Shown piece by piece: positions 1 through 7,794 of a DNA stretch of 33,905 nucleotides (positions are counted from its first letter, which is position 1; each line of letters begins with the position of its first letter). A model generated the notes under the pieces. That model was given only the letters and a program-made list of their open reading frames with translations. It did no database searches and was not told the origin of the DNA. The stretch comes from Nitrosomonas sp. Nm33 (GTDB lineage Bacteria > Pseudomonadota > Gammaproteobacteria > Burkholderiales > Nitrosomonadaceae): the NCBI RefSeq assembly GCF_900107265.1, contig NZ_FNPJ01000030.1, positions 1-33,905 of the forward strand, written 5' to 3'. The position numbers and the translations under genes are program-made.

Positions 1-1
1 G

Positions 2-100
2 GGCCTCACGCCTTGCGAATACATTTGCAAAATATGGACAAAGGAGCCAGAACGATTTAACGTTGATCCTTCCCAGCATACCGTGGGACTAAACATCTAA
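2..100 (+). mobile_element. C-terminal end of an IS481-type transposase (partial at window edge)
   Basis: Reading from base 2, an open frame of 32 codons runs to a TAA at 98-100. The peptide has the look of the end of an IS481-family DDE transposase: a GLTPCEYICKIW stretch, then KEPERF and a closing H-T-V-G-L-N-I. Many members end in GLNT. The catalytic core would lie to the left of the window. I could not identify the inverted repeat of the element after the stop. The call rests on recalled tail motifs only, over 32 residues, so a related integrase-core transposase is possible. Confidence 0.6.
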
Positions 101-315
101 GGGGATTGGGGAAAACATTCCCTATGACATGAGCAATTTTATCAGAGTCTCATTTGGGAGGTATTTATAACGCTGACTGAGGTTCCATAGCGATCAACGG
201 AGATGTGGGGGCTCAGTGGCGTGATGCTGAGTAATTTTGTAGCATTTAGTCTAATTTTATTTATTATCTTGGCGCGCAGGGAAGCAGGATCGGTTATTTA
301 TAAAAATTAGAATAG
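101..315. other. Non-coding stretch between IS end and aroK
   Basis: No coding frame with recognisable similarity is visible. A short hairpin (CTCAG at 212-216, CTGAG at 227-231) is followed by a T-rich stretch and could end transcription from the left. A possible weak promoter for aroK is TTGGCG at 269-274 with a poor -10 at 292-297. In many betaproteobacteria the region ahead of aroK holds the pilMNOPQ operon. Nothing resembling the end of pilQ is seen here. Confidence 0.5.
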
Positions 316-1032
316 ATGAATTTTTTTATGGACTGTTTGGAATCTCTGCGTAGGCGAAAGTATTCCGTTACAATTGTCCTTATGCAATTAATCAAACCAA
401 CTACAAAAAAAAATCACGATGTAAAGTTTTTACAGGGGAATGTTATTCTCGTAGGTATGATGGGTGCTGGAAAAACTACGATTGGTAAATTACTGGCAAA
501 TTACATGGGTAAAACGTTTGTCGATTCCGATCATGAGATTCAACAGCGTACTGGCGTTAAAATTCCTTTGATTTTTGAAATTGAAGGAGAGGTTGGGTTT
601 CGTAGACGTGAAACGGAGGTGTTGCATGAGCTGGTGCAAGCAGAGAATATTGTGCTTGCTACTGGTGGAGGAGCAGTGCTGAGTGCTGAAAATCGTGCTT
701 TATTAAGACAGCATGGTATCGTGGTTTATTTGAGTGCATCCGTGGATGAATTGCAACGAAGAACGCGCTCTGATAAAAATAGGCCATTACTTCAGACAGA
801 GGACTTGCATGCGAGATTAACAGAGCTTCATGCTCAACGCGATGCTCTATATCGCGAAGCAGCGCATATCATTATAGATAGCGGAAAACAAGGGGTGCGC
901 TCTCTCGTACAACGGCTCGCCCGAAAACTGCTTTTCTTCAAATTTAAAAAACTCCGGGCTGAGGCGTTAAATCGAAAAAAAACCGCGATCAAGGCTTATC
1001 AATCAAATAATTATGAATCCCAGAAGGGATGA
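316..1032 (+). CDS. aroK: Shikimate kinase
   Basis: Phosphorylates shikimate to shikimate 3-phosphate with ATP, in the cytosolic route to chorismate and aromatic amino acids. Counting from 316, the Walker A loop GMMGAGKTT is at residues 47-55. The shikimate-binding DSD is at 70-72, the FRRRE arginines at 95-99, the GGG loop at 117-119 and the lid arginine in KNRPLL near 156. At 238 aa it is longer than the usual ~175-190. The first ~41 residues and the last ~35 (very Lys/Arg-rich) lie outside the kinase fold. The start is uncertain: no good ribosome site precedes 316, and an in-frame ATG at 382 would remove 22 residues. aroB follows after 26 bases, so the two are probably co-transcribed. Function is well supported. 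Confidence 0.93.
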   Translation: MNFFMDCLESLRRRKYSVTIVLMQLIKPTTKKNHDVKFLQGNVILVGMMGAGKTTIGKLLANYMGKTFVDSDHEIQQRTGVKIPLIFEIEGEVGFRRRETEVLHELVQAENIVLATGGGAVLSAENRALLRQHGIVVYLSASVDELQRRTRSDKNRPLLQTEDLHARLTELHAQRDALYREAAHIIIDSGKQGVRSLVQRLARKLLFFKFKKLRAEALNRKKTAIKAYQSNNYESQKG

Positions 1033-1058
1033 GTTTTTCCCGAAAATGATTGCTTCAT

Positions 1059-2168
1059 ATGAATGACATGCAGACTGTTAAGGTAGCGTTATTTTCTCCC
1101 AAGCAGGATCGAAGTTATCCCATCCATATCGGTAATGAGATATTAGAGCGGGTAGATTTGATATTGCCTCATTTGCCTCAAAAACGGGTTGCGATTGTAA
1201 CTAATACTACTGTAGCCCCTCTTTATCTGGATAGATTCCGTATGGCGTTAGAGCGGCATGAGGTCTGCTCAATTGCAATTATTTTGCCTGATGGTGAGGA
1301 TCATAAAAATTGGCAAACATTAAATTTGATTTTCGATGCTTTATTGGAGCAACGCTGTGAGCGAAAAACTACCCTGATTGCATTGGGAGGAGGGGTTATT
1401 GGTGATCTGACAGGGTTTGCGGCAGCGACTTATTTGCGAGGCGTACCTTTTATTCAAATTCCTACTACATTACTCGCGCAAGTGGATTCTTCAGTGGGCG
1501 GTAAGACAGGCATTAACCATCCGCTTGGCAAAAATTTGATTGGTGCATTTTATCAACCACGAGTTGTGCTGACAGATAGTAAAACACTTAATACCTTGCC
1601 GGACAGAGAATTGCGTGCCGGCATTGCAGAAGTGATCAAATACGGTCTCATACATGATGCTGATTTTTTTACGTGGTTGGAGCAGAACATTACTGGGTTG
1701 ATTGCGCGCGATGCTGACATTCTAAGTAAAGCCATTTGTCGCAGTTGTGAGATCAAAGCGGAAATTGTTGCCGCAGATGAGCGTGAGAGCGGCATGCGGG
1801 CACTGCTTAATCTTGGCCACACCTTTGGTCATGCAATTGAAAACGCAATGGGTTACGGTGTATGGTTGCACGGTGAAGCGGTTGCTGCGGGCATTATAAT
1901 GGCTGCAGAGCTGTCAAAACAACTAAAATTTATCAATGAAATCGATTTCGAGCGCATACACAGTATATTTCAAAAGGCAGGGCTACCGGTCATTGCGCCA
2001 AAACTTTCTCCAGATGATTACTTGCGATTGATGAAGCTTGATAAAAAAGTAGAAGAAGGGAGAATGCGTTTTATTTTGCTGAAGCGTATTGGTGAGGCGA
2101 TGATGAGTCATGATGTTCCTGCATCAACTTTAAGAGGGACGTTGCTAACTTGTATGGCAAATGAATGA
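1059..2168 (+). CDS. aroB: 3-dehydroquinate synthase
   Basis: Cyclises DAHP to 3-dehydroquinate, the second shikimate-pathway step, using NAD and a divalent metal in the cytosol. Visible signatures are the PDGE segment, the glycine-rich [11 protein letters not shown] nucleotide loop, the [17 protein letters not shown] substrate loop, and metal ligands in [18 protein letters not shown] and LHGEAV. The frame opens at a TTG (1050), but ATG at 1059 gives a 369-residue protein, close to the family norm. ATG at 1068 is also possible, and no strong ribosome site decides between them. The last codons overlap the start of the next gene by 8 bases. Nothing is missing from the active site. Confidence 0.95.
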   Translation: MNDMQTVKVALFSPKQDRSYPIHIGNEILERVDLILPHLPQKRVAIVTNTTVAPLYLDRFRMALERHEVCSIAIILPDGEDHKNWQTLNLIFDALLEQRCERKTTLIALGGGVIGDLTGFAAATYLRGVPFIQIPTTLLAQVDSSVGGKTGINHPLGKNLIGAFYQPRVVLTDSKTLNTLPDRELRAGIAEVIKYGLIHDADFFTWLEQNITGLIARDADILSKAICRSCEIKAEIVAADERESGMRALLNLGHTFGHAIENAMGYGVWLHGEAVAAGIIMAAELSKQLKFINEIDFERIHSIFQKAGLPVIAPKLSPDDYLRLMKLDKKVEEGRMRFILLKRIGEAMMSHDVPASTLRGTLLTCMANE

Positions 2169-3282
2169 CTTGGCACCTTACGCAGTATCATCTGTTAATT
2201 CGCGCGGACGCCTCATCAAAGAAACACCTCCTGCTGGTCGTAGTGAATTTCAGCGCGATCGTGACCGGGTAATTCATTCAACAGCTTTCCGTCGGCTCGA
2301 ATATAAAACACAGGTATTTGTTAACCATGAAGGTGATTTGTTTCGCACTCGCTTGACACATAGTCTGGAGGTGGCCCAGATTGGACGTTCTATTGCGCGA
2401 AATTTGCAGCTGAATGAGGATTTAGTTGAAGCAATAGCGCTGGCGCATGATCTAGGGCACACACCTTTTGGCCACGCAGGGCAGGATGCTTTGAATGATT
2501 GCATGAAGGAATATGGTGGTTTTGAGCATAATCTTCAGTCTTTAAGAATAGTTGATGTGCTTGAAGAACGTTACGGTGCTTTTGATGGTTTGAATTTGTG
2601 CTTTGAAACCCGTGAAGGCATCCTCAAGCATGTTTCTAGAAAAAATGCCGAAAAGCTGGGTGAAGTAGGAGAGCGTTTTTTAATCAACCAAAGACCTTCA
2701 CTGGAGGCACAGCTTGCCAATTTTGCTGATGAAATTGCGTACAATAATCATGATGTGGACGATGGTTCACGTTCCGGTTTTATTACCTTGTCGCAACTGG
2801 AAAAGATAGAGATATTTTCCAGACACCTATGGCAGGTGAAAAGAGACTATCCGAATATTGATGGCCGACGTTTAATTCATGAAACGATACGTGGCATGAT
2901 TAATAGTGTAGCAACAGATTTAACCCTGCAAAGTAAAAGCAACATTGAAAATGTGCGGCCAGATGGCCTGGATGCAGTGCGATCAGCGGCATACCTGATT
3001 GGATTCAGCGAAAAGATAAAGCAGGAGCAGCAGGAATTAAAAAGCTTTTTGCAGGAGAATCTTTATCGGCATTTTCAAGTAACACGCATGAGTAATAAGG
3101 CGCACCATACGATTAAAATGTTATTCAATGCGTTCAACTCAGATATTCGACTACTACCTCCAGCATATCAGATTAAATTTTCTCAATATGGACATCAGGC
3201 TATTGCTGATTATATCGCGGGCATGACTGATCGTTTTGCAATCAAGGAATATCAACGGTTATTTATCATCAGTGAAAGTTAA
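2161..3282 (+). CDS. dgt: Deoxyguanosinetriphosphate triphosphohydrolase-like protein (HD domain)
   Basis: HD-superfamily dNTP triphosphohydrolase, which splits a dNTP to deoxynucleoside and triphosphate and so trims dNTP pools. The metal site is complete: His67 in RLTHSLEV, His96-Asp97 in HDLGH, and Asp190 in [12 protein letters not shown]. The HTPFGHAG segment that follows the HD pair is typical of the family. At 373 aa it matches the shorter dGTPase-like (type 2) branch rather than the ~500-aa E. coli Dgt. The ATG lies inside the end of aroB (8-base overlap), implying translational coupling. The aroK-aroB-dgt order is common in betaproteobacteria. Exact nucleotide preference cannot be read from sequence. 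Confidence 0.88.
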   Translation: MNDLAPYAVSSVNSRGRLIKETPPAGRSEFQRDRDRVIHSTAFRRLEYKTQVFVNHEGDLFRTRLTHSLEVAQIGRSIARNLQLNEDLVEAIALAHDLGHTPFGHAGQDALNDCMKEYGGFEHNLQSLRIVDVLEERYGAFDGLNLCFETREGILKHVSRKNAEKLGEVGERFLINQRPSLEAQLANFADEIAYNNHDVDDGSRSGFITLSQLEKIEIFSRHLWQVKRDYPNIDGRRLIHETIRGMINSVATDLTLQSKSNIENVRPDGLDAVRSAAYLIGFSEKIKQEQQELKSFLQENLYRHFQVTRMSNKAHHTIKMLFNAFNSDIRLLPPAYQIKFSQYGHQAIADYIAGMTDRFAIKEYQRLFIISES

Positions 3283-3372
3283 AATTCATTTTTGATGAAT
3301 AACAGAGGATTTTAAATAGATCTATCTGCTACTGATTACTAAGTTGAGTGAATATATAGAGGAGGAATAAAA

Positions 3373-4128
3373 ATGATCTGGTCAAGAATTAATTTATATG
3401 CTTTAGGAATCCTGATAGGGTTACTACATTTTGCAAGCCATGCATTGGCTGGTTTAGAAAATAATGATCTGGTTAATGCAGCTACACGCGGCAGCTTGTC
3501 CCAAGTGAAAGCATTACTTTCAATGTCTGAGAAAAATTATGAAACACGCGATAAGAATATGGCATTGGTAGGTGCAGTGGAGAATGGCCACGAAAGTATC
3601 GTCAAGCTTTTGCTTGACTCTGGAGCAGACGCAAATGTGAAGGCAAAAAATGGCCGGACTGTGTTTATATTGGCTGCGCAGGATAACCGCCTGGGTATCG
3701 CGCAGGCACTACTTGCTGCTGATGCAGATATAAACGCGGTTACCGACAATGGGCTGACAGCATTGATGTTAGCGTCGCAAAGAAATCACCTGGAGATAGT
3801 GCGCTTATCGCTCGAAACGGGTGTTGATGTCAATGCTGCTACAAATGAAGGTGTTACAGCACTTATGTTTGCATCGCAAGTGGGTAACCAAATCGTTGTC
3901 CAGTATTTGCTGCAAGCAAACGCCAATGTTAATAGCCAAGCAAAAAATGGTGCAACTGCGCTGATGCTAGCCGCACAAAATGGCCATCAAGGAGTGACAA
4001 TGACGCTACTTGCTGTGGGTGCGGAAATTAATACTAAGGCAGAAAATGGTGCGACTGCATTATTGCTGGCTAAAAAATATGATCATAAGGGTGTCATTGA
4101 ATTACTTCAAAAAGCAGGTGCCAAATAG
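3373..4128 (+). CDS. Exported ankyrin-repeat protein
   Basis: A 251-residue protein with a hydrophobic signal sequence (residues 9-24) and a likely cleavage after Ala-Leu-Ala (24-26). About six to seven ankyrin repeats of 33 residues fill the rest. The repeats show the usual pattern of a G-x-T-A-L-M-L-A-S helix start and a V-x-x-L-L-x-x-G-A-D-x-N-A end, clearest at residues 93-125, 126-158, 159-191 and 192-224. A strong ribosome site (AGGAGG) precedes the ATG. Ankyrin stacks bind other proteins and are not catalytic, so the periplasmic partner is unknown. It stands alone, 90 bases after dgt. A perfect 8-bp AT-rich hairpin follows the stop. Confidence 0.85.
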   Translation: MIWSRINLYALGILIGLLHFASHALAGLENNDLVNAATRGSLSQVKALLSMSEKNYETRDKNMALVGAVENGHESIVKLLLDSGADANVKAKNGRTVFILAAQDNRLGIAQALLAADADINAVTDNGLTALMLASQRNHLEIVRLSLETGVDVNAATNEGVTALMFASQVGNQIVVQYLLQANANVNSQAKNGATALMLAAQNGHQGVTMTLLAVGAEINTKAENGATALLLAKKYDHKGVIELLQKAGAK

Positions 4129-4150
4129 AGATTATTCTGAGTAATAATCT
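4129..4150 (+). terminator. AT-rich hairpin after the ankyrin gene
   Basis: AGATTATT (4129-4136) and AATAATCT (4143-4150) form a perfect 8-bp stem with a 6-base loop, immediately after the stop codon. The stem is poor in G-C and no clean T-run follows, so it is at best a weak terminator or an mRNA-end stabiliser. Confidence 0.35.
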
Positions 4151-4269
4151 TATGAATTTCTTATTGATTTATCAGCTTGAGTTTGATGGTTTATCTGACT
4201 GTAGTACAACCAAAATGGTATAATTTTCATTAAATTTTTACCTGCCGATAAGAAGGGCAAAACTACTAG

Positions 4270-4929
4270 ATGAATACGCGTGCTTTTACATTAATTGCTT
4301 TATTACTGCTTGCTGGCTGCGGTGAAGGTACATCCCCTGGAACAGATGAATCTTCAACGAGATTCCCGGATGAGATCACTGCCATCAATGAATTGCCTTC
4401 CGTATTTGAAGAAGGATTAACTCCGGAACAAAAGGCTGATTTGCTGAAAAAAATCATGCCAATGGCGGATGATGGATTATCACCTGAAGAACGATTTCTA
4501 AAATTACGCCAGGATGCGGAAGCGGGCGATGCTGAAGCGCAGACTGCTCTTGGTTTCTTGTTCTATTCTGGAGAGGCCATATCCAGGGATGCGACGGGAA
4601 AAATTATGGACTATGACCTTGAATCAGCTGCAGGCTGGTTTCATCGTGCTGCAGAGCAAGGGCATGCGGGTGCCCAATTTAATCTGGGTCTGATGTACGC
4701 CGAAGGTCATGGCGTTCCACAAGATCCCGCCAAAGCAGTGGAGTGGTTTACCAAGGCTGCTGAACAAGGCAACGTGGATGCGCAAAATAACCTCGGTGTC
4801 ATGTATCTGGTAGGCGAGGGTGTGCCTAAAGATATGAATAAAGCGATTGAATGGTTTGAGAAGGCTGCGAAACAGGGAAATGAAGAAGCCAAAGAAAATC
4901 TTAAGGCAATACGAGCCGCGGGAAATTAG
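4270..4929 (+). CDS. Sel1-repeat lipoprotein
   Basis: A 219-residue lipoprotein. Residues 1-16 form a signal peptide ending in the lipobox Leu-Ala-Gly-Cys, so Cys17 should be lipidated. A polar linker follows, then about three Sel1-like (TPR-type) repeats from residue 88 to 204. These carry the hallmark A-Q-x-N-L-G-x-M-Y, G-x-G-V-P-x-D and A-x-x-W-F-x-K-A-A-x-Q-G blocks. The first repeat has an insertion (about 100-118). Sel1 repeats are adaptor surfaces in envelope or signalling proteins, and no enzymatic domain is present. AGAAGGG lies about 12 bases before the ATG. The specific function is unknown. It may act with the preceding exported ankyrin protein, but this is inferred from adjacency alone. 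Confidence 0.85.
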   Translation: MNTRAFTLIALLLLAGCGEGTSPGTDESSTRFPDEITAINELPSVFEEGLTPEQKADLLKKIMPMADDGLSPEERFLKLRQDAEAGDAEAQTALGFLFYSGEAISRDATGKIMDYDLESAAGWFHRAAEQGHAGAQFNLGLMYAEGHGVPQDPAKAVEWFTKAAEQGNVDAQNNLGVMYLVGEGVPKDMNKAIEWFEKAAKQGNEEAKENLKAIRAAGN

Positions 4930-5014
4930 GCTGATATGTCATTTTTTATTGGTTTGTAATCATTCTCAGATATTTCTAATCACAAAGTATTGCAAGGAAG
5001 CATGGAGGGAGAGT

Positions 5015-5245
5015 CTAGAATTTGTTATAAGAGATGACTTCTTTTAAAGGAAGTTGTCCACCACGTGGCCATGCTTCCTTGATTCCCCTGCCAATAGCAA
5101 CAAACATTGAGATCACATGGTCTTCAGGCAGTTTAATCAGTTTTGCGACTGCTTCAAAATCAAATCCATCCATCGGGCAAGAAGCATAACCCATTTCTTG
5201 AGCTGCTAGCATAAGTGTCATTGCTGCCATTCCGCATGAACGCAT
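5015..5245 (-). pseudogene. Truncated nitroreductase-family gene (C-terminal part)
   Basis: The minus strand encodes 76 residues resembling the last third of a nitroreductase (FMN-dependent NAD(P)H oxidoreductase). It has an M-x-L-A-A-Q-E-M-G-Y-x-S-C-P segment, then D-F-E-A-V-x-K-L-I-K-L-P-E-D and a closing W-P-R-G-G. Full-length members are ~180-220 residues and begin with an Arg-rich FMN-binding motif. Nothing like that is found upstream on the minus strand between 5246 and the cytochrome P460 gene. The 5' two-thirds is therefore missing, and the remnant cannot bind FMN normally. It is unlikely to be expressed as a working protein. Confidence 0.7.
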
Positions 5246-5284
5246 TGTTTATATTTGATATAACAAGTGTAATTGATTCTTGCC

Positions 5285-5313
5285 TTGACGCAGTATGCAG
5301 CTCTGTCTACCAT
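5285..5313 (+). promoter_or_regulatory. Candidate sigma-70 promoter of cytochrome P460
   Basis: TTGACG (5285-5290, five of six to consensus) and TACCAT (5308-5313, four of six) are separated by 17 bases. Transcription would begin about 65-70 bases before the P460 start. This is seen by eye and not tested. Confidence 0.45.
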
Positions 5314-5384
5314 TAAAAAAGAGAGCGGTCGTTGTTGATAGCTGTCTTCTGAGTATTCTGATTTAATTACTTTAGGGATTGATT

Positions 5385-5990
5385 ATGTCACAGTTTAAAA
5401 GAACGTTGTTAGGTGTTTTGACGCCATTATTGTTATCTGGTCTGCTAGTTGGCCAGGCAACTTCTGTTGCTGCTGGTCAGCATGATGATCGTCATGAACA
5501 TGGCAGAACAACCTATGCTCATTTCAACAAGGATGGAGAGCTGCTAACACCTAAAAATTACCGTGAATGGATTTTCGTTGGTGCACCTGTGACACCAAAA
5601 GATATGAACGATGGCAATCCAGCATTCCCTGAGTTTCACAATGTGTACATTGATCCTGTTAGCTGGGCACACTGGAAGCAAACTGGAAAATTTCGTGATG
5701 GTACAATTATTGTTAAAGAATTGGTTAGTGTCGGTGCCGAGGAAGCGGCCAGTGGCAATGGTTACTTTCAGGGAGAATACCTCGGCATAGCTGCTACAGT
5801 CAAGGATTCCAAGCGTTTTGCTGATCGATTTAATAACTGGGCATACTTTGGTTTTGAAAGCTATGAAAGCAAGAGCGCAGCCCCACAAACTGATGAATCT
5901 TGCAACACTTGTCATAAAGAAAATGCCGCTGAAGACAACGTGTTTACCCAATACTACCCCGTATTGCGTGCTGGCAAACCTGGAAAGTAA
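5385..5990 (+). CDS. cytL: Cytochrome P460 (periplasmic, distal-glutamate position is Ala)
   Basis: A c-type cytochrome of the P460 family. In ammonia oxidisers these oxidise hydroxylamine and NO in the periplasm. Counting from ATG 5385 (201 aa), residues 1-30 are a signal peptide with likely cleavage after V-A-A. The heme attachment motif CNTCH is at 173-177. Lys111, in the T-I-I-V-K-E-L-V segment, aligns with N. europaea Lys70, which cross-links to the heme and creates the P460 chromophore. In an ungapped local alignment (YLGIAATVKD against YIGLEASVKD, recalled), Ala136 takes the place of N. europaea Glu96. That glutamate is the distal base required for hydroxylamine oxidation. Residues 32-39 are a His/Asp-rich stretch just after cleavage. 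The frame opens six bases earlier at a TTG, but ATG 5385 follows AGGGAT and is preferred. Its own promoter and terminator suggest a single-gene transcript. Confidence 0.93.
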   Translation: MSQFKRTLLGVLTPLLLSGLLVGQATSVAAGQHDDRHEHGRTTYAHFNKDGELLTPKNYREWIFVGAPVTPKDMNDGNPAFPEFHNVYIDPVSWAHWKQTGKFRDGTIIVKELVSVGAEEAASGNGYFQGEYLGIAATVKDSKRFADRFNNWAYFGFESYESKSAAPQTDESCNTCHKENAAEDNVFTQYYPVLRAGKPGK

Positions 5991-6065
5991 GTAAAGCAAC
6001 CTGATAAAGTGATGAGCAGGAGAAAAGGCTTGCTGCAATAATCCTCTCAAAGTTTTAGAAAGAGG

Positions 6066-6119
6066 GGGCATTTTATTCTCAGCGCTTCTCGGTGCAGAAT
6101 AACTTGCCCTTTCTTTTTT
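6066..6119 (+). terminator. Rho-independent terminator after cytochrome P460
   Basis: GGGCA (6066-6070) pairs with TGCCC (6105-6109). Inside it, TTATTCT pairs with AGAATAA across a 2x2 internal loop. The outer stem is followed directly by a T-rich tract (6110-6119). It sits 75 bases after the P460 stop. Confidence 0.7.
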
Positions 6120-6316
6120 AATAAAATTTAAAGAGATTTCATGCAACTCGCTTGTGTTCATGCTGTTGCTTCCTAATTCCATTATCTCCGATCAGAAATG
6201 AGGTAAAGGCAAGTTCGTTAACAGTATTAACAATGTGGCAAGAGGAAGTCGACAAAGTAAATTTTGATTTAAAATTATAATAATATGCAGTTTCTAAAAC
6301 AAAAGGTAGTTAATTA
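6120..6316 (+). promoter_or_regulatory. Intergenic promoter region of the thioredoxin-fold gene
   Basis: No coding frame is credible here. Two overlapping -10-like hexamers, TAAAAT (6270-6275) and TATAAT (6276-6281), lie about 35 bases before the next start. TCGACA at 6249-6254 could serve as -35 for the first, with a short 15-base spacer. The promoter assignment is tentative. Confidence 0.3.
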
Positions 6317-6889
6317 ATGAAAACTAATCAAGCAAATGGAAAAATTTTAGCGCCAGAACTCCAGACAGTCAGTTGGCTTAATACACCTCAACCTATTACA
6401 TTAGCATCATTGCGCGGTAAGGTTGTATTACTCCATGCTTTTCAGATGCTGTGCCCAGGCTGTGTGCAAGTTGGTATTCCTCAGACGCAAAGGATATTCG
6501 AAGAATTCAATTCAGATCAAGTTGCCGTGATTGGCCTCCATACGGTCTTTGAGCATCATTCAGTAATGGGTCGTGAAGCACTTGAAGTATTTGCTTATGA
6601 GTATCGATTGCGTTTTCCGATTGGGATCGATAAGCCGAATGATCAGCATGTCATTCCGCATACCATGATGACTTATCAGATGCAAGGCACACCCACGACT
6701 ATTCTAATCGATAAGACTGGTCATCTGCGCATGCATAAATTTGGTCATGTCAGTGATTTTATATTGGGTGTATCAATAGGTACTTTGCTTGCAGAAGAGG
6801 TCGATGAAACCGAACAGCTACAGTCTGCTCTAAGCAAGCAGAATGAGGCTGAATCTGTAGGGTGTGGGACGGATGGTTGTGCAGTTTAA
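6317..6889 (+). CDS. Thioredoxin-fold (TlpA/redoxin-like) protein
   Basis: A 190-residue redoxin with the resolving motif Cys46-Pro-Gly-Cys49 after a K-V-V-L-L-H-A-F strand. The cis-proline region G-T-P-T-T is near 124-128, followed by the I-L-I-D-K-T-G-H-L hairpin typical of TlpA/AhpC-like folds. No signal peptide or membrane segment is present, so it should act in the cytosol, unlike most TlpA proteins. The tail holds two further cysteines, Cys183 and Cys188, in V-G-C-G-T-D-G-C-A-V, which could form a second disulfide or a metal site. AAAGGTAG precedes the ATG. The substrate is unknown. Disulfide reductase or peroxide-related roles are plausible, and proximity to cytochrome P460 does not show a link. 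Confidence 0.8.
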   Translation: MKTNQANGKILAPELQTVSWLNTPQPITLASLRGKVVLLHAFQMLCPGCVQVGIPQTQRIFEEFNSDQVAVIGLHTVFEHHSVMGREALEVFAYEYRLRFPIGIDKPNDQHVIPHTMMTYQMQGTPTTILIDKTGHLRMHKFGHVSDFILGVSIGTLLAEEVDETEQLQSALSKQNEAESVGCGTDGCAV

Positions 6890-6969
6890 TTGCATATGAA
6901 TTTAGCAGACTCTTTTTTCGCTTACTTCGATTTGGGGGAGTATGGAAAAGTAAATTTCGGAAATTTGAT

Positions 6970-7734
6970 TTAGTAGATATCTTTCCATTTGCGAATTTCT
7001 GTAAAAACACTGAGGGGGTCTGACAGTGTTTTGCCTGAATGCTGGCTAGCAGCATGAATGATTGCTAACTGGTTGCATCGCAAAAAAGGATTTGTCGCTT
7101 TTTCGATGGCTAATGTTGAGGGAAGCGTTGGCATATCGCGCTTTCTTTGTTCTTCTATTTCGATTGCGCGTAGTGCTAAGATTGGATTGTTGGGGTCGAT
7201 AGCCTTTGCAAATCGGACATTGGGCAAGGTGTACTCATGCGTGCAGTAGACAAGGGTTTCATCAGGCAGGCTGGCTAGTTTCTGAAGTGAGGCATACATC
7301 TGTTGTGCACTGCCTTCGAAGATGCGACCACAGCCACAGGCAAATAGGGTGTCGCCACAAAACAATGATTTTTCACCATAATAAGCAATATGTCCTGCTG
7401 TATGACCGGGTATATCCAATACGACCAGATCAAGTGATAACTCCGAGAGATGAACAATATCACTTTCTTTGAGGCCATGCGTAAGCCCAGGAATGTTTTC
7501 ATTTGCAGGGCCATATACTGGCAGAGAATATGCTTGCGATAATGTAACATTGCCGCCAGTATGATCGTTATGGTGGTGTGTATTGAGAATGGCGATGGGT
7601 TGCAATTTCTGCTGCTGAAGATAAGCTAATACTGGTGTTGCACTTCCTGGATCGACAATGGCAGCATAATGCTGGTCGTGAATTACCCAGATATAATTGT
7701 CTTTAAAGGCGCGAACAGGGTAAATATTGAGCAT
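6970..7734 (-). CDS. gloB: Hydroxyacylglutathione hydrolase (glyoxalase II)
   Basis: Hydrolyses S-lactoylglutathione to lactate and glutathione, the second step of methylglyoxal detoxification. It has a metallo-beta-lactamase fold, with the binuclear metal motif T-H-H-H-N-D-H at residues 52-58 (His53, His55, Asp57, His58). A later HTAGHIAYYG histidine, the aspartate in FCGDTLF and the histidine in YCTHEY complete the site. The frame extends upstream, but ATG 7734 (M-L-N-I-Y-P-V) gives 254 residues, the family norm. The extra 32 codons overlap the divergent gene and look non-coding. The 60 bases up to the methyltransferase must hold both promoters. The same divergent pair occurs in E. coli (gloB and yafS). 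Confidence 0.95.
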   Translation of the reverse strand: MLNIYPVRAFKDNYIWVIHDQHYAAIVDPGSATPVLAYLQQQKLQPIAILNTHHHNDHTGGNVTLSQAYSLPVYGPANENIPGLTHGLKESDIVHLSELSLDLVVLDIPGHTAGHIAYYGEKSLFCGDTLFACGCGRIFEGSAQQMYASLQKLASLPDETLVYCTHEYTLPNVRFAKAIDPNNPILALRAIEIEEQRKRDMPTLPSTLAIEKATNPFLRCNQLAIIHAASQHSGKTLSDPLSVFTEIRKWKDIY

Positions 7735-7794
7735 GATGTTTTTTCTCGGTTTAGTAAAAATATATTTATGATAAGGCTGAGCACTAACAGCATC

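Noticed and set aside
5544-6182. A 212-codon minus-strand frame antisense to cytochrome P460.
   Set aside because: It lies mostly opposite P460 and its terminator. The peptide has no recognisable domain, and the real gene explains the open frame.
6952-6966. Perfect 15-base palindrome AAATTTC-G-GAAATTT between the redoxin gene and gloB.
   Set aside because: The loop is too short for a hairpin, and it lies between two convergent 3' ends where an operator makes little sense. Likely chance in AT-rich DNA.
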